NCBI GenBank assembly: GCA_004561555.1
Contig: SFVH01000001.1
Location: 10,255-74,254, forward strand
From: a bacterium
GTDB taxonomy: Bacteria > Bacteroidota > Bacteroidia > Bacteroidales > Muribaculaceae
Direction of reading: 5' to 3'
DNA: 64,000 bases
The notes beneath the pieces are model-generated. The model saw nothing but the letters and a program-made list of their open reading frames with translations. It did not search any database and was not told where the DNA came from. Positions 1 through 8,909 of the stretch are shown here, in pieces. The position numbers were made by a program, and so were the translations under genes. Numbering within the stretch: the first letter of the stretch is position 1; every line of letters begins with the position of its first letter.

Positions 1-193
1 GCGAAGCGTCAGCCACTTCAATAAACACATCGATATATTGGCGGTTATCAAGATTTCTTAAAGGCACGCGTCGGTCAATATTTTCAATCTTTTCCGACAA
101 TACGGCACGAGAATAGGCTGAGAGTTTGCTTTGTGAGAATGCTGACAACGACAGTAGCATCCCTCCGACTACCAAGAAGTATATTTTCTTCAT
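1..193 (-). CDS. Secreted protein, N-terminal part only (runs off left edge)
   Basis: An ATG at 193 reads leftward for 64 codons without a stop to the window edge. The first 20 or so residues (MKKIYFLVVGGMLLLSLSAF type) form a clear Sec signal peptide, followed by a polar stretch rich in charged residues. The length and family cannot be determined from this fragment. The mature start (SKLSAYSR) faintly recalls propeptides of Bacteroidales S8 peptidases, but that is a guess. A terminator separates it from the upstream gene, so it probably has its own promoter. Confidence 0.6.
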   Translation of the reverse strand, partial: MKKIYFLVVGGMLLSLSAFSQSKLSAYSRAVLSEKIENIDRRVPLRNLDNRQYIDVFIEVADAS

Positions 194-252
194 AATTACA
201 TTTGTTTTCGGCAAAAATATAAATTTTATTTCACAATCAAAAAAAAATATAC

Positions 253-285
253 AAAAAGGGCAGACATTCATCGCGAAGTCTGCCC
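253..285 (-). terminator. Rho-independent terminator after the 535-aa secreted protein
   Basis: Perfect 8-bp stem GGGCAGAC (258-265) with GTCTGCCC (278-285). On the minus strand it is followed by five T and then an AT-rich tract, just past the stop codon of the gene ending at 312. Confidence 0.85.
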
Positions 286-311
286 CAAAAGATTAATCTT
301 TATCCAAACTA

Positions 312-1919
312 TTATTTCACTATTACCTTTACAGTCTTATTGTCGATACGCACCAAGTAAAGTCCGGCAGGTACATTCACAGCGTTGGCATTAGCAGCCA
401 CGAGAGCTCCACCTACAGTGTAAACGGCAGATGATTGAGCGCCTGCGATGCGGATGGTCTTTCCGTCAGCCCAAGCCTTAGCATTGCTTGCTACAGAGAT
501 ACCTTCTACCGATGATTTTGCAACGTCGGCAGCTTTCACCACTCCGGTGAAGATGTTGAAAGTGATGTTGTAGGTAGCGGCGGGCAATGTCATTTTGCCT
601 TTCGGACCTTTTACAAAAGTGGCTGTAGCAACTGAGTTATCTGTGTTCCAAGAAGGGGTGTAGTCCTCATCGTTGTTGCCGCAACCCCAAGAGCAAGTTT
701 CATAGTTGTCGGCCTTGCCGTCGTAGATGCGGAAGCTGTTGTTGCCATCATTCACTTCAACATTGTTGATAGCATATTCGCCAAACACACCTTCCACCGG
801 AGTCATCACCTTAGAGAAGTTGTCAGTGCTCCATTCGCCGAAGCCCATGATATACATTTCTTCAGGCATAGAAGTAAGGAGCAAGCCGCGGAGGGAGGCA
901 TCAACGTCGTTGAAAGGAGCAAAATAGATTTTCTCTGTAGTAGGAGCGCCATCACCGAAGTTGATATCACCGTTGTCTTGATAGTTATGGATTTTCAGCA
1001 CCGGCACATTACCCCAAGCGAAGCCGAAGTTGTAGCGTCCGGTCCAATCAGCATCAGCCACTTTGAAGTTGCCTGACAATTGAGTAGGCTCAGCAAATGC
1101 CAATTCATAAGCATAAGGAGAAGAAGCGCAAACATTAAATTTATATGCTTCATCAGTACCCCAGCTGCCAAAGTTCTCGCCTTTAAGATAGAGCTGAGGA
1201 GTGAAGACTGTAGCCTCTGAAGTGACCGCATTAAAGGTCACAGTGAGGATAGGTGCAGTGGCGTCGATATAGAAGTTTTTGCTTTCAGTGGAAGTGAGTG
1301 CCAAAGGGGTATCAAACGATAATGGTTGTTTTTCTGCTGAACCGCCCCATTCTACCGACCAGTCGCCGGAGGCGAGTTTAATGCCTTCAGAATCTTCACC
1401 CGTCAATTTACCGTTGGCAGTGAAATTGTACACAAACACACCGTTGCCTTCATAGTTCATCTTTGCATTATCGGGAGCTCCCCAACCATTGAAACCACCG
1501 CGAACATAGAGGTTGTAGTATTTCGACACTACAACTAATTTTTTGTCGGCAGCAACATAGAAGATGTCAAAAAAGCGGTTACCGTCAATCGACTCGTCAA
1601 GACGAATCACGCCGGTTGCTTTTGCATTGACAAGATTAGCCGGATAGGTAGTCTTGAGCGTTATGCCATCAGTATTTTCCACACCGAGCATACCGGCATT
1701 ATCAGCAATGTTGGTGTCTTGGATTTTAAATGCACCAAGTTTAACACCTTCATCGAGCGAGAGCCACAAGGTATAGACACCGTCGCCGTCACCGTCAGTG
1801 AGTTCGAAGCCTTCAGTTGCTGCCGGATTCCATGAGTTGATATCGCCGGCAAGATAAATGTTGGCATTGGCTGCCATTGTGCAGCCTGCTGCCATCAAAA
1901 GGGTTAATAATTTTTTCAT
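312..1919 (-). CDS. Secreted SusE/F-like multi-module protein with T9SS-like C-terminal domain
   Basis: A 535-aa protein with a signal peptide (MKKLLTLLMAAGCTMAANA). Several beta-rich modules begin with phrases such as IYLAGDINSWN, LYVRGGFNGWG, LYLKGENFGSWG and MYIMGFGEWS. These resemble the starch-binding modules of SusE/SusF and related outer-membrane proteins. The last 80 or so residues end in a Por-secretion-type sorting domain (VYTVGGALVA, then VPAGLYLVRIDNKTVKVIVK). There is no lipobox, so if the sorting domain works, export and anchoring would be by T9SS rather than as a Sus-type lipoprotein. It is a paralogue of the gene just upstream (2016-3704), suggesting tandem duplication, and lies divergently beside the SusR-like regulator of PUL1. 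A carbohydrate-binding role is inference; no catalytic motif is visible. Confidence 0.7.
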   Translation of the reverse strand: MKKLLTLLMAAGCTMAANANIYLAGDINSWNPAATEGFELTDGDGDGVYTLWLSLDEGVKLGAFKIQDTNIADNAGMLGVENTDGITLKTTYPANLVNAKATGVIRLDESIDGNRFFDIFYVAADKKLVVVSKYYNLYVRGGFNGWGAPDNAKMNYEGNGVFVYNFTANGKLTGEDSEGIKLASGDWSVEWGGSAEKQPLSFDTPLALTSTESKNFYIDATAPILTVTFNAVTSEATVFTPQLYLKGENFGSWGTDEAYKFNVCASSPYAYELAFAEPTQLSGNFKVADADWTGRYNFGFAWGNVPVLKIHNYQDNGDINFGDGAPTTEKIYFAPFNDVDASLRGLLLTSMPEEMYIMGFGEWSTDNFSKVMTPVEGVFGEYAINNVEVNDGNNSFRIYDGKADNYETCSWGCGNNDEDYTPSWNTDNSVATATFVKGPKGKMTLPAATYNITFNIFTGVVKAADVAKSSVEGISVASNAKAWADGKTIRIAGAQSSAVYTVGGALVAANANAVNVPAGLYLVRIDNKTVKVIVK

Positions 1920-1950
1920 TGTAGTTATATTTTTAAAAATTCATTGATTC

Positions 1951-1992
1951 TTTGATAAAAGGAGTCCGCACCACAGACTTGCGGACCCCTTT
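1951..1992 (-). terminator. Hairpin terminator or attenuator between the two modular secreted proteins
   Basis: AAAGG plus GTCCGCA (1958-1970) pairs with TGCGGAC plus CCTTT (1980-1992), with one bulged position. On the minus strand it is followed by TTTTAT. It sits between the stop of the 562-aa gene and the start of the 535-aa gene, so it may only partly terminate. Confidence 0.65.
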
Positions 1993-2015
1993 CGTGAGGT
2001 CCCGACATCACGTCG

Positions 2016-3704
2016 TTATCTCACAACAACTTTGATTACCTTATTGTCTGCTTTAATTAAATAAATACCTCTTGTTGTTGCATATTCGTTGACGTTGCGA
2101 GCAAGCAGAACACCACTCACACCGTAGATTTCAGTTTCTGTTGCGCCATAGATGCGTATTACATTGCCGATAGTCGAGACCTTTACGGAGTTATCAGCCA
2201 CCTCATCCGTGCCACTTAAGTTCTCAGAGTTAGCACCATTGCTATTAGCCTTATCTTCATTCACCACCAAGATTTCACCATTGAAGATATTGAAGGTAAT
2301 GGCATATTTCCCGGTAGGCACTTTCATATTACCAGCGTCTCCCTTGTGGAAGGTGGCTACGCGCTTATACTCCCTATCTTCATCGAGGTCGCTCACATCG
2401 TTGTTGTCGCTCTTATAGCCCCAAGAAGTGATATTCCATTGTTCGTTTTCACTTGGAGCATTGGCATCGCAGATGCGGAACACTGAAGCCTCGTCGTTAT
2501 TCACTTCCACTCCACTTATGTGATAAACGCCATCGCGTGTGAATTTATCCAACTTTTTCGACATATTTTGGGGAGTCCATTCACCCAATCCTAAGATGTA
2601 AAGATTGTCGGGAAGCCCGGCATAGATATTGCCGGCAAGGACACCATCGGCATCATAGAACGGAGCAAAATATACCACATCGGTAGTGACACTCTCATTA
2701 AAGGCGAAATCACCGTATTGTTGAGCACTTTGCAATTTCAGCACTTTACCCGAGCCATAAGCCGAACCGAAGTTTAATGTGCCATCCCAGTTACCGGCGG
2801 CATTTCCTGAAGCTACCTTCATATTGCTTGTGAGCTGACGTTGTTCGCCGAAACGAAGCACAAACACACCTTCTTGACCTTCATACGGCTTAAAGCGATT
2901 GGCGTCACGACAAGAATAGTCGCCGTCCATCCCACGAAGATAGAACACCGGTGTAGCCTCTGCCTTGATAGTTTTTTCTACGGCATCAAAGGTGATAGTC
3001 ACACCATTTAAGTCGTAGACAGGAAAACTTACATATCCGTTGCCTCCCCCATGGTAAATGGCGGAAGCCGCCTTCTTATCGTAAGGAGTGGAAAGGCTGA
3101 ATTCGCTACCGGTACCAAAATAGTTATCCCAGCTACCACCATAACCGCCGGAAATCTTAAAGCCCGAGCCGCTATCACCGTCTATCTTTACCAAATTCTG
3201 CTTGGCAAATTGGCTGGGGATAGTAATGGTGTATTTACCGGAAAGCGGAGTATAAGTCATTTTCAGATTGTCATCCATACCCCAATTGTCCTTACAACGG
3301 AGATACATAGGATAGTCGTAGACCACCATAGTGATTTTCTTCTCATCAGTGCGATTGTCAAAGAAGAAATCAGCATGTTTCACAGATTTCTCAGGGTCGA
3401 TTGAATAAATGTTATCCTTTCCATCGGTGATTTTTATGGTTTCACCCGAACGAATGCCACAATCATTACCAATGCGCTTGCTTTGGTCGGAATCCCACAC
3501 AGAGAATTTCTCCAAATATCCGTTATCAAGATTGAGCGTATAAGTAAAGATACCATCCCCATCTTCATCAACAAACAGACAATCTTTAAGATCATTATTC
3601 GATGAAGAACCGTTGTTGTATGTACCGGAAAGGTAGAAAGCAGCATTGGAAGGCAACACAGCTGCTACAAAAGTAGCAAAGAGAAGCAATTTCCGTTTCA
3701 TCAT
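2016..3704 (-). CDS. Secreted SusE/F-like multi-module protein with T9SS-like C-terminal domain (paralogue)
   Basis: A 562-aa protein with a signal peptide (KRKLLLFATFVAAVLPSNA). It has the same module order as its downstream neighbour: FYLSGTYNNG near the N-terminus, then MYLRCKDNWGMDDN, FYLRGMDGDYS and LYILGLGEWTPQNM. Acidic calcium-like loops (VDEDGDGIF here, TDGDGDGVY in the paralogue) sit at the same place in both. The C-terminus (IYGVSGVLLARN, then TRGIYLIKADNKVIKVVVR) matches T9SS type-A-like sorting domains. A good Bacteroidetes promoter lies upstream. The similarity to SusE/SusF modules and the position next to an alpha-glucan PUL suggest a secreted glycan-binding protein. That function is inferred, and an adhesin or surface-layer role is not excluded. 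Confidence 0.7.
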   Translation of the reverse strand: MMKRKLLLFATFVAAVLPSNAAFYLSGTYNNGSSSNNDLKDCLFVDEDGDGIFTYTLNLDNGYLEKFSVWDSDQSKRIGNDCGIRSGETIKITDGKDNIYSIDPEKSVKHADFFFDNRTDEKKITMVVYDYPMYLRCKDNWGMDDNLKMTYTPLSGKYTITIPSQFAKQNLVKIDGDSGSGFKISGGYGGSWDNYFGTGSEFSLSTPYDKKAASAIYHGGGNGYVSFPVYDLNGVTITFDAVEKTIKAEATPVFYLRGMDGDYSCRDANRFKPYEGQEGVFVLRFGEQRQLTSNMKVASGNAAGNWDGTLNFGSAYGSGKVLKLQSAQQYGDFAFNESVTTDVVYFAPFYDADGVLAGNIYAGLPDNLYILGLGEWTPQNMSKKLDKFTRDGVYHISGVEVNNDEASVFRICDANAPSENEQWNITSWGYKSDNNDVSDLDEDREYKRVATFHKGDAGNMKVPTGKYAITFNIFNGEILVVNEDKANSNGANSENLSGTDEVADNSVKVSTIGNVIRIYGATETEIYGVSGVLLARNVNEYATTRGIYLIKADNKVIKVVVR

Positions 3705-3769
3705 TTCTTAAATTTTAAGCGTTACTGTTTTTTTGGTTTGTAAAGCAATTCAAAACAAATTTCCGAGTG

Positions 3770-3801
3770 CAAAATTATCACAAGCAAATCAACTCGTCAA
3801 T
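3770..3801 (-). promoter_or_regulatory. Bacteroidetes-type promoter for the 562-aa secreted protein
   Basis: Read on the minus strand, ATTG (3798-3801), a 20-nt spacer and TAATTTTG (3770-3777). The second element fits the TAnnTTTG consensus exactly; the first matches three of four bases. Confidence 0.55.
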
Positions 3802-3903
3802 ACCAAAAAATTTTATCCAAATAGATATAAATGTTATATAATTAAATTTCAGCTATTTAAGCAAATATTATAGTCCAAAAATACAAATTAACTTCGCAAA
3901 ATA

Positions 3904-3935
3904 TTTGCAATACCGACATCAAATAATTACTTTTG
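3904..3935 (+). promoter_or_regulatory. Promoter of the PUL1 SusR-like regulator
   Basis: TTTG (3904-3907), a 20-nt spacer and TACTTTTG (3928-3935), a full match to the Bacteroidetes -33/-7 consensus, 27 nt before the start codon. Confidence 0.75.
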
Positions 3936-3962
3936 TGATAGTGAATATTTAAACGAAATGAT

Positions 3963-5609
3963 ATGAAATGTCTCCCTATAATTTTCACCCTTTGCGGTCT
4001 ATGTTTTTTCATAAATATGTCGGCAGCGACAATGCCCACCCTGGAAGACCTCGACTCAGTGCTCAACAACGAAGCATTCTATTCTCACCTTCATGAGCGC
4101 AAAATAGCCGACACCAAGCTTGCTATTGCCAACGCCATCGACGACGAAAAACGCTACAAAGAGACTGAAATTCTCTACCATCAATATTCCAGTTATCGGA
4201 TGGATTCTGCACTTCATTATGCCCACAAACTTATTTCGATAGCTCGGAAAATGAATAGCGACCTTAACACTCAGCGTGCAAAGTTTCTACTGGCAAGCAC
4301 ATACATCAATTTCGGCATGTATAATGAAGCACAAGAGATAGTGAATGCCACCAACCGCAGCACTATTGATGCCGACGAAGAATTAAGGGCGAACTACTAC
4401 TACGTCAACAACACACTCTATGATGCAATGCAACACTTCGTGGCTGACGACACCGTGGCAGACTATTACCACTCGCGAGCACTATGCTACAAAGACTCCA
4501 TCCTACAGCTACGCCCGGATGCCATACTCATCAAAGCAGACTTGTTGTTGCAAAGACATCAACAACAAGAGGCTCTCAATCTACTACTCGAAACCTACGA
4601 TGACAAAAACGTCGACGACAGATTCCGTGCATATCTTGCTTACGCAATCTCCGACATCTACCGACACATCGGCAACACCAAGATGGAAAAGCAATATCTC
4701 ATCGTGTCGGCTATCAGCGACATTAAGTCGGCAGTAAAAGAATATATCTCACTTCGCCGGCTCGCAACATTATTATATAAAGAAGGCGACATAGCCCGAG
4801 CACATCGCTACACCACCAAAGCTCTCGACGATGCTCTCTTCAGCAACGCTCGACTGCGCACTATTGAGACTTCGCAGACACTGCCGGTGATAACCACCGC
4901 CTATCAAGACATGGTCAATCGCAAACAAAAACAAATCCAATATGCCCTTATCGGCATTTCAGTCCTATTACTTCTGGTGGGGGTAATGTTTCTTTATGTA
5001 CGACGCCAAAACCGACGCTTGCGATTGGCAAAAGCTGACCTATCTCTTGCCAACGAAGGACTCTCCTCGCTCAATAAACAGCTGAAGGACAGCAACAACA
5101 ACCTCTCCGAAGTCAATCGCTCGCTATCTGAGTCAAACAACATCAAAGAAACATATATCGTGAAATTTATGACCGAATGTTCGGCATATATCGACAAACT
5201 TGACCGCTATCGCACTCGACTCAACAAAAAAGCCATCTCCGGCGACATGAAAAGCCTGATAAAAGACCTCAAAGAAGGCTCGTTTATCGAAAAAGAAATA
5301 GAGTCGTTTCAAAATTCTTTTGACGGCACATTCCTTGAGCTGTTTCCCAACTTTGTTGAAGACTTCAATAAGCTGTTTCATGAAAACGACCAAATAAATA
5401 TCAAACACGAAGGACGGCTCAACACCACACTGCGCATTTTTGCCCTCTATCGTCTGGGCATCACCGACAACGAGCACATCTCCACCTTCTTGCGATGCTC
5501 GATGGCAACCATCTATGCCTATCGGTCGCGAATGCGCCAAAAAGCCATCTCTCCCGAAAGTTTCGAAGATGATGTAATGGCGATTCAGAGCAATGCTTTA
5601 TTTGTATAA
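3963..5609 (+). CDS. SusR-like inner-membrane transcriptional regulator (DUF6377 type)
   Basis: A 548-aa protein with an N-terminal signal sequence and a helical TPR-like sensor region (about residues 40-310, repeated YHQYSSYRMDSALHYAHKL-type helices). One transmembrane helix follows at about 326-345 (YALIGISVLLLLVGVMFLYV), then a coiled coil with repeated SN/LNK heptads. The C-terminal cytoplasmic region ends in a LuxR-like helix-turn-helix (RLGITDNEHISTFLR, then MATIYAYRSRMRQ). This is the layout of SusR-family regulators, which sense periplasmic oligosaccharide and activate the adjacent sus genes. It has its own promoter and stands 205 bp upstream of SusC in the same direction, so it is the likely activator of PUL1. 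The inducer is inferred (alpha-glucan) from the neighbouring GH97. Confidence 0.8.
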   Translation: MKCLPIIFTLCGLCFFINMSAATMPTLEDLDSVLNNEAFYSHLHERKIADTKLAIANAIDDEKRYKETEILYHQYSSYRMDSALHYAHKLISIARKMNSDLNTQRAKFLLASTYINFGMYNEAQEIVNATNRSTIDADEELRANYYYVNNTLYDAMQHFVADDTVADYYHSRALCYKDSILQLRPDAILIKADLLLQRHQQQEALNLLLETYDDKNVDDRFRAYLAYAISDIYRHIGNTKMEKQYLIVSAISDIKSAVKEYISLRRLATLLYKEGDIARAHRYTTKALDDALFSNARLRTIETSQTLPVITTAYQDMVNRKQKQIQYALIGISVLLLLVGVMFLYVRRQNRRLRLAKADLSLANEGLSSLNKQLKDSNNNLSEVNRSLSESNNIKETYIVKFMTECSAYIDKLDRYRTRLNKKAISGDMKSLIKDLKEGSFIEKEIESFQNSFDGTFLELFPNFVEDFNKLFHENDQINIKHEGRLNTTLRIFALYRLGITDNEHISTFLRCSMATIYAYRSRMRQKAISPESFEDDVMAIQSNALFV

Positions 5610-5687
5610 ATCGGCAATAAAAAATACGTTACTTTTCTGTCTTTCAATGAAATACTATTTATATTGACTTATATAAAATTGTTGGGT

Positions 5688-5719
5688 ATTGACATAGTTG
5701 AATTTTATATTGAATTTTG
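5688..5719 (+). promoter_or_regulatory. Candidate PUL1 susC promoter
   Basis: ATTG (5688-5691), a 20-nt spacer and GAATTTTG (5712-5719). Each element has one mismatch to the Bacteroidetes consensus, as expected for a promoter that needs an activator. The long leader to the start at 5815 (about 90 nt) is typical of sus-type operons. Confidence 0.45.
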
Positions 5720-5721
5720 CA

Positions 5722-5741
5722 TTGTCGGAAATAACCGACAA
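5722..5741 (+). promoter_or_regulatory. Inverted repeat at the PUL1 transcription start region
   Basis: TTGTCGG (5722-5728), a 6-nt spacer AAATAA, then CCGACAA (5735-5741), a perfect 7-bp dyad. It lies immediately after the proposed -7 box, so it could be an operator or a 5'-leader hairpin. Its function is not known. Confidence 0.4.
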
Positions 5742-5814
5742 AAGCAAACTAAAAACAAACTTCCTTAAAATTTAACTAACTAAATTACTAACAAACAAAA
5801 CATCACCCTTTCTT

Positions 5815-8800
5815 ATGCTTAAGAAACTATTATTAGCATCATTCTTGCTGTTAGGCTCCGGCGGGCTTACATTTGTGGCTCAAGCCCAAAATGCTGAAGC
5901 GGCACAGAAGGGCATCCAAATCAGCGGTACGGTGGTGGACGCCGATAAAGAATCGCTCCCGGGCGCGGTAATCACTATCAAAGGCACAACCAAAGGTACG
6001 ACTACCGACATCGACGGTCACTTCTATATTGATGTACCCGACAAAAATGCAGTACTTGAAATCGGTTATGTAGGATATAAAACCCGCGAAATCAAGGTAG
6101 GAAACGAAATCAGCTTCTACGTCACCATGAGCGAAAGCAAAGAAACGCTCGACGAAGTGGTAGTGGTGGGCTACGGTAACCAAAAACGCCTCTCGGTAGT
6201 AGGCTCTATCCAAGGATTGGAGCCGAAGAAACTCCAAGTAGGCTCATCGCGCTCATTGAGCAACAACCTCGCCGGACAGCTCGCCGGCGTGATAGCCGTG
6301 CAACCCTCCGGCGAACCCGGCTACGACAACTCAAACTTCTGGATTCGCGGTATCGCCTCATTCAGCGGCAATACCTCACCGCTGGTGCTTGTTGACGGTG
6401 TGGAACGCTCACTCAACGACATCGACCCTGCCGAAATCGAATCGTTCTCAGTATTGAAAGACGCATCAGCATCAGCCATGTATGGTGTGCGTGGTGCTAA
6501 TGGTGTGATAATTATCAACACCAAGCGCGGCGCTGTGGCAGCTCCGTCAATCAATGTACGCTTCGAGCAAGCCATCCAGCAACCCACAAAGTTGCCCGAA
6601 TTTATCGGCGCAGCCGAATATATGGACCTTCTCAACAAACTATGTGAAGACCCTTCACGACGTATGTTTACCAAGGACCAAATCCTCAAGACCTACTATG
6701 GCTACGACCGCGACCTCTATCCTGATGTCGACTGGATTGATGCCATCACCAACGACTATGCCAACTCTTCTCGCTTAAACCTCACCATCAGCGGCGGTAG
6801 CAACATCCTTCGCTACTCACTCACCGGTTCATACTACCGCGAGAAAGGCATTATGTCAAACGACGACAACCTCAGCTACGACACTTCCAGCAAACTCAAC
6901 CGCTTCAACCTCCGCGCCAATGTAGACCTCGACCTTACGCCGACTACCCTTGTGCGCTTCAACGTAGGCGGCTACTTGCAAACCCTTCGCAAAGCGCGTA
7001 GCGGCACCGACGAAGTGTTCCGCTTGGCATTTGAAACACCGCCGTTTGTACATCCCGCAGTGTATAGCAACGGCACAATACCTATTGCCTCCACCAATCG
7101 TAGTAACCCGTGGGCTGAAAGCACACAAAACGGCTACTATCGCGGCACTCGCAGCAAACTTGAGTCGCTCTTCAGCGTGGAACAAAACCTCAAGATGATT
7201 ACCGAAGGCTTAAAGACAAAAATCGTGTTTGCCTTCGACACCTATAACGAAAACTTCGTCACTCGCGGCAAAACTCCCGACTACTACAGTGTGGCTAAAT
7301 CGCGCGACGATGAGGGCAATCTCCAAAACTACATCCTCAAATATGGTAGCGAGTTTCTTGACCATTCGAGCAACGCCAACTACGGCAACAACTCCACCTA
7401 CTTTGAGTGGAATGCCACCTACACTCGCTCCTTCGGAGACCACGACCTCGACCTCCTCTTCCTTTACAACCAACGCTCCTACGATTGGGGTGACATCCAA
7501 GCCAAACGCACACAAGGTATCGCCGGACGTGCGTCATACACCTATGACCGTCGTTATGTTGGCGAATTTAACTTCGGCTACAACGGCTCCGAAAACTTTG
7601 CCAAAGGCAAACGCTTCGGTTTCTTCCCCTCGTTTGCTTTAGGATGGTTGCTCAGCGAAGAAAAGTTTATGGAAAATGCTCGCAACACCTTAAACAAACT
7701 CAAATTTCGCGCTTCTATCGGTAAGGTGGGTAATGATGATATCGGCGGACGTCGCTTCGCATATATCACCACCATCAATTCCAACGCCAACGGTTACAAC
7801 TTCGGCTACGACGGCTCTACCTACTTCCAAGGCATCCAAGAAGGCGAAATTGGTGTGAGCGACCTCACTTGGGAAACATCACTCAAAACCAACCTCGGTT
7901 TGGAATTGGGCTTGTGGAACCAACTGGAACTCCAATTTGACGTGTTTAAAGAGCACCGCACAAACATCTTTATGCAACGTGCCACTATCCCGGGACAAGC
8001 CGGATTTATCTCCAATCCATATGCAAACTACGGCGAAGTAGACAACAAGGGCTTCGACGCATCGCTCATCTACAATAAGCAAATCAACAAAGACTGGTTT
8101 GTGAGCTTCCGCGCCAACGTGACCTATGCTAAAAACGAAGTGCTCGAACGCGACGAGCCGGAAAGCGTGAAAGGCACTTATCGCTCCATCACCGGACAAA
8201 GCATCAACACCCTTTGGGGCTTGACCGCCGACGGCTTATATACTGATGCCGACTTTGAAAACGGCAAACTCCGCGCCGACCTTCCACAACCCGAGCTCGG
8301 CGTTAACGTACGCCCCGGCGACATCAAATATTTGGATATGAATGGTGACGGCAAAATCACCTCAGAAGACGAAGGATATATCGGCGGCACCACCGACCCC
8401 CGCATCGTATATGGCTTCGGTGGCAACGTGAATTGGAAAAAATGGGACTTCTCATTCTTCTTCCAAGGCACCGGCGACACTTATCGCATCATCGGCGGCA
8501 ACGAGTATTTCATTCCGGGTAGCGGTCAAGGTGTGCTCGGCAACGTATACACCAACTACACCGACTGCTGGACTGAAGAAAACCCGTCGCAAGACGTGTT
8601 CTGGCCACGCCTCTCCGAGAGCACCAATCCTCACAATAACCGTGCCTCGACTTGGTGGAAGAAAGATATGAGCTTCTTGCGCTTGAAAACAATAGAAATA
8701 GGCTATAGCCTCCCCGACAACATCATTAAGAAAGTGGGAGCAAGCTCCGTGCGTTTCTTTGTCAGCGGCAACAACCTCTGCTATTTCTCCAAATTCAAAC

Positions 8801-8886
8801 TTTGGGACCCCGAACTTGCCACAAGCGACGGCTTAAAATACCCGTCAATGCGCTCAATAATGGCAGGCGTCGATTTAAGATTCTGA
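5815..8886 (+). CDS. SusC-family TonB-dependent outer-membrane transporter (PUL1)
   Basis: A 1023-aa protein that imports oligosaccharides across the outer membrane using TonB energy. A signal peptide (to about residue 25) is followed by a carboxypeptidase-regulatory-like domain (about 35-105, ISGTVVDADKESLPGAVITI). Next come a TonB box region (DEVVVVGYG, about 113-121), a plug domain with SVLKDASASAMYGVRGANGV, and a 22-strand-type barrel ending in an aromatic residue (VDLRF). The length is normal for SusC. It is the first gene of a co-directional run with SusD 23 bp downstream. The substrate is inferred from GH97 and the SusR-like regulator to be an alpha-glucan. Confidence 0.95.
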   Translation: MLKKLLLASFLLLGSGGLTFVAQAQNAEAAQKGIQISGTVVDADKESLPGAVITIKGTTKGTTTDIDGHFYIDVPDKNAVLEIGYVGYKTREIKVGNEISFYVTMSESKETLDEVVVVGYGNQKRLSVVGSIQGLEPKKLQVGSSRSLSNNLAGQLAGVIAVQPSGEPGYDNSNFWIRGIASFSGNTSPLVLVDGVERSLNDIDPAEIESFSVLKDASASAMYGVRGANGVIIINTKRGAVAAPSINVRFEQAIQQPTKLPEFIGAAEYMDLLNKLCEDPSRRMFTKDQILKTYYGYDRDLYPDVDWIDAITNDYANSSRLNLTISGGSNILRYSLTGSYYREKGIMSNDDNLSYDTSSKLNRFNLRANVDLDLTPTTLVRFNVGGYLQTLRKARSGTDEVFRLAFETPPFVHPAVYSNGTIPIASTNRSNPWAESTQNGYYRGTRSKLESLFSVEQNLKMITEGLKTKIVFAFDTYNENFVTRGKTPDYYSVAKSRDDEGNLQNYILKYGSEFLDHSSNANYGNNSTYFEWNATYTRSFGDHDLDLLFLYNQRSYDWGDIQAKRTQGIAGRASYTYDRRYVGEFNFGYNGSENFAKGKRFGFFPSFALGWLLSEEKFMENARNTLNKLKFRASIGKVGNDDIGGRRFAYITTINSNANGYNFGYDGSTYFQGIQEGEIGVSDLTWETSLKTNLGLELGLWNQLELQFDVFKEHRTNIFMQRATIPGQAGFISNPYANYGEVDNKGFDASLIYNKQINKDWFVSFRANVTYAKNEVLERDEPESVKGTYRSITGQSINTLWGLTADGLYTDADFENGKLRADLPQPELGVNVRPGDIKYLDMNGDGKITSEDEGYIGGTTDPRIVYGFGGNVNWKKWDFSFFFQGTGDTYRIIGGNEYFIPGSGQGVLGNVYTNYTDCWTEENPSQDVFWPRLSESTNPHNNRASTWWKKDMSFLRLKTIEIGYSLPDNIIKKVGASSVRFFVSGNNLCYFSKFKLWDPELATSDGLKYPSMRSIMAGVDLRF

Positions 8887-8909
8887 TAATCAATACAATT
8901 TAATTCACA

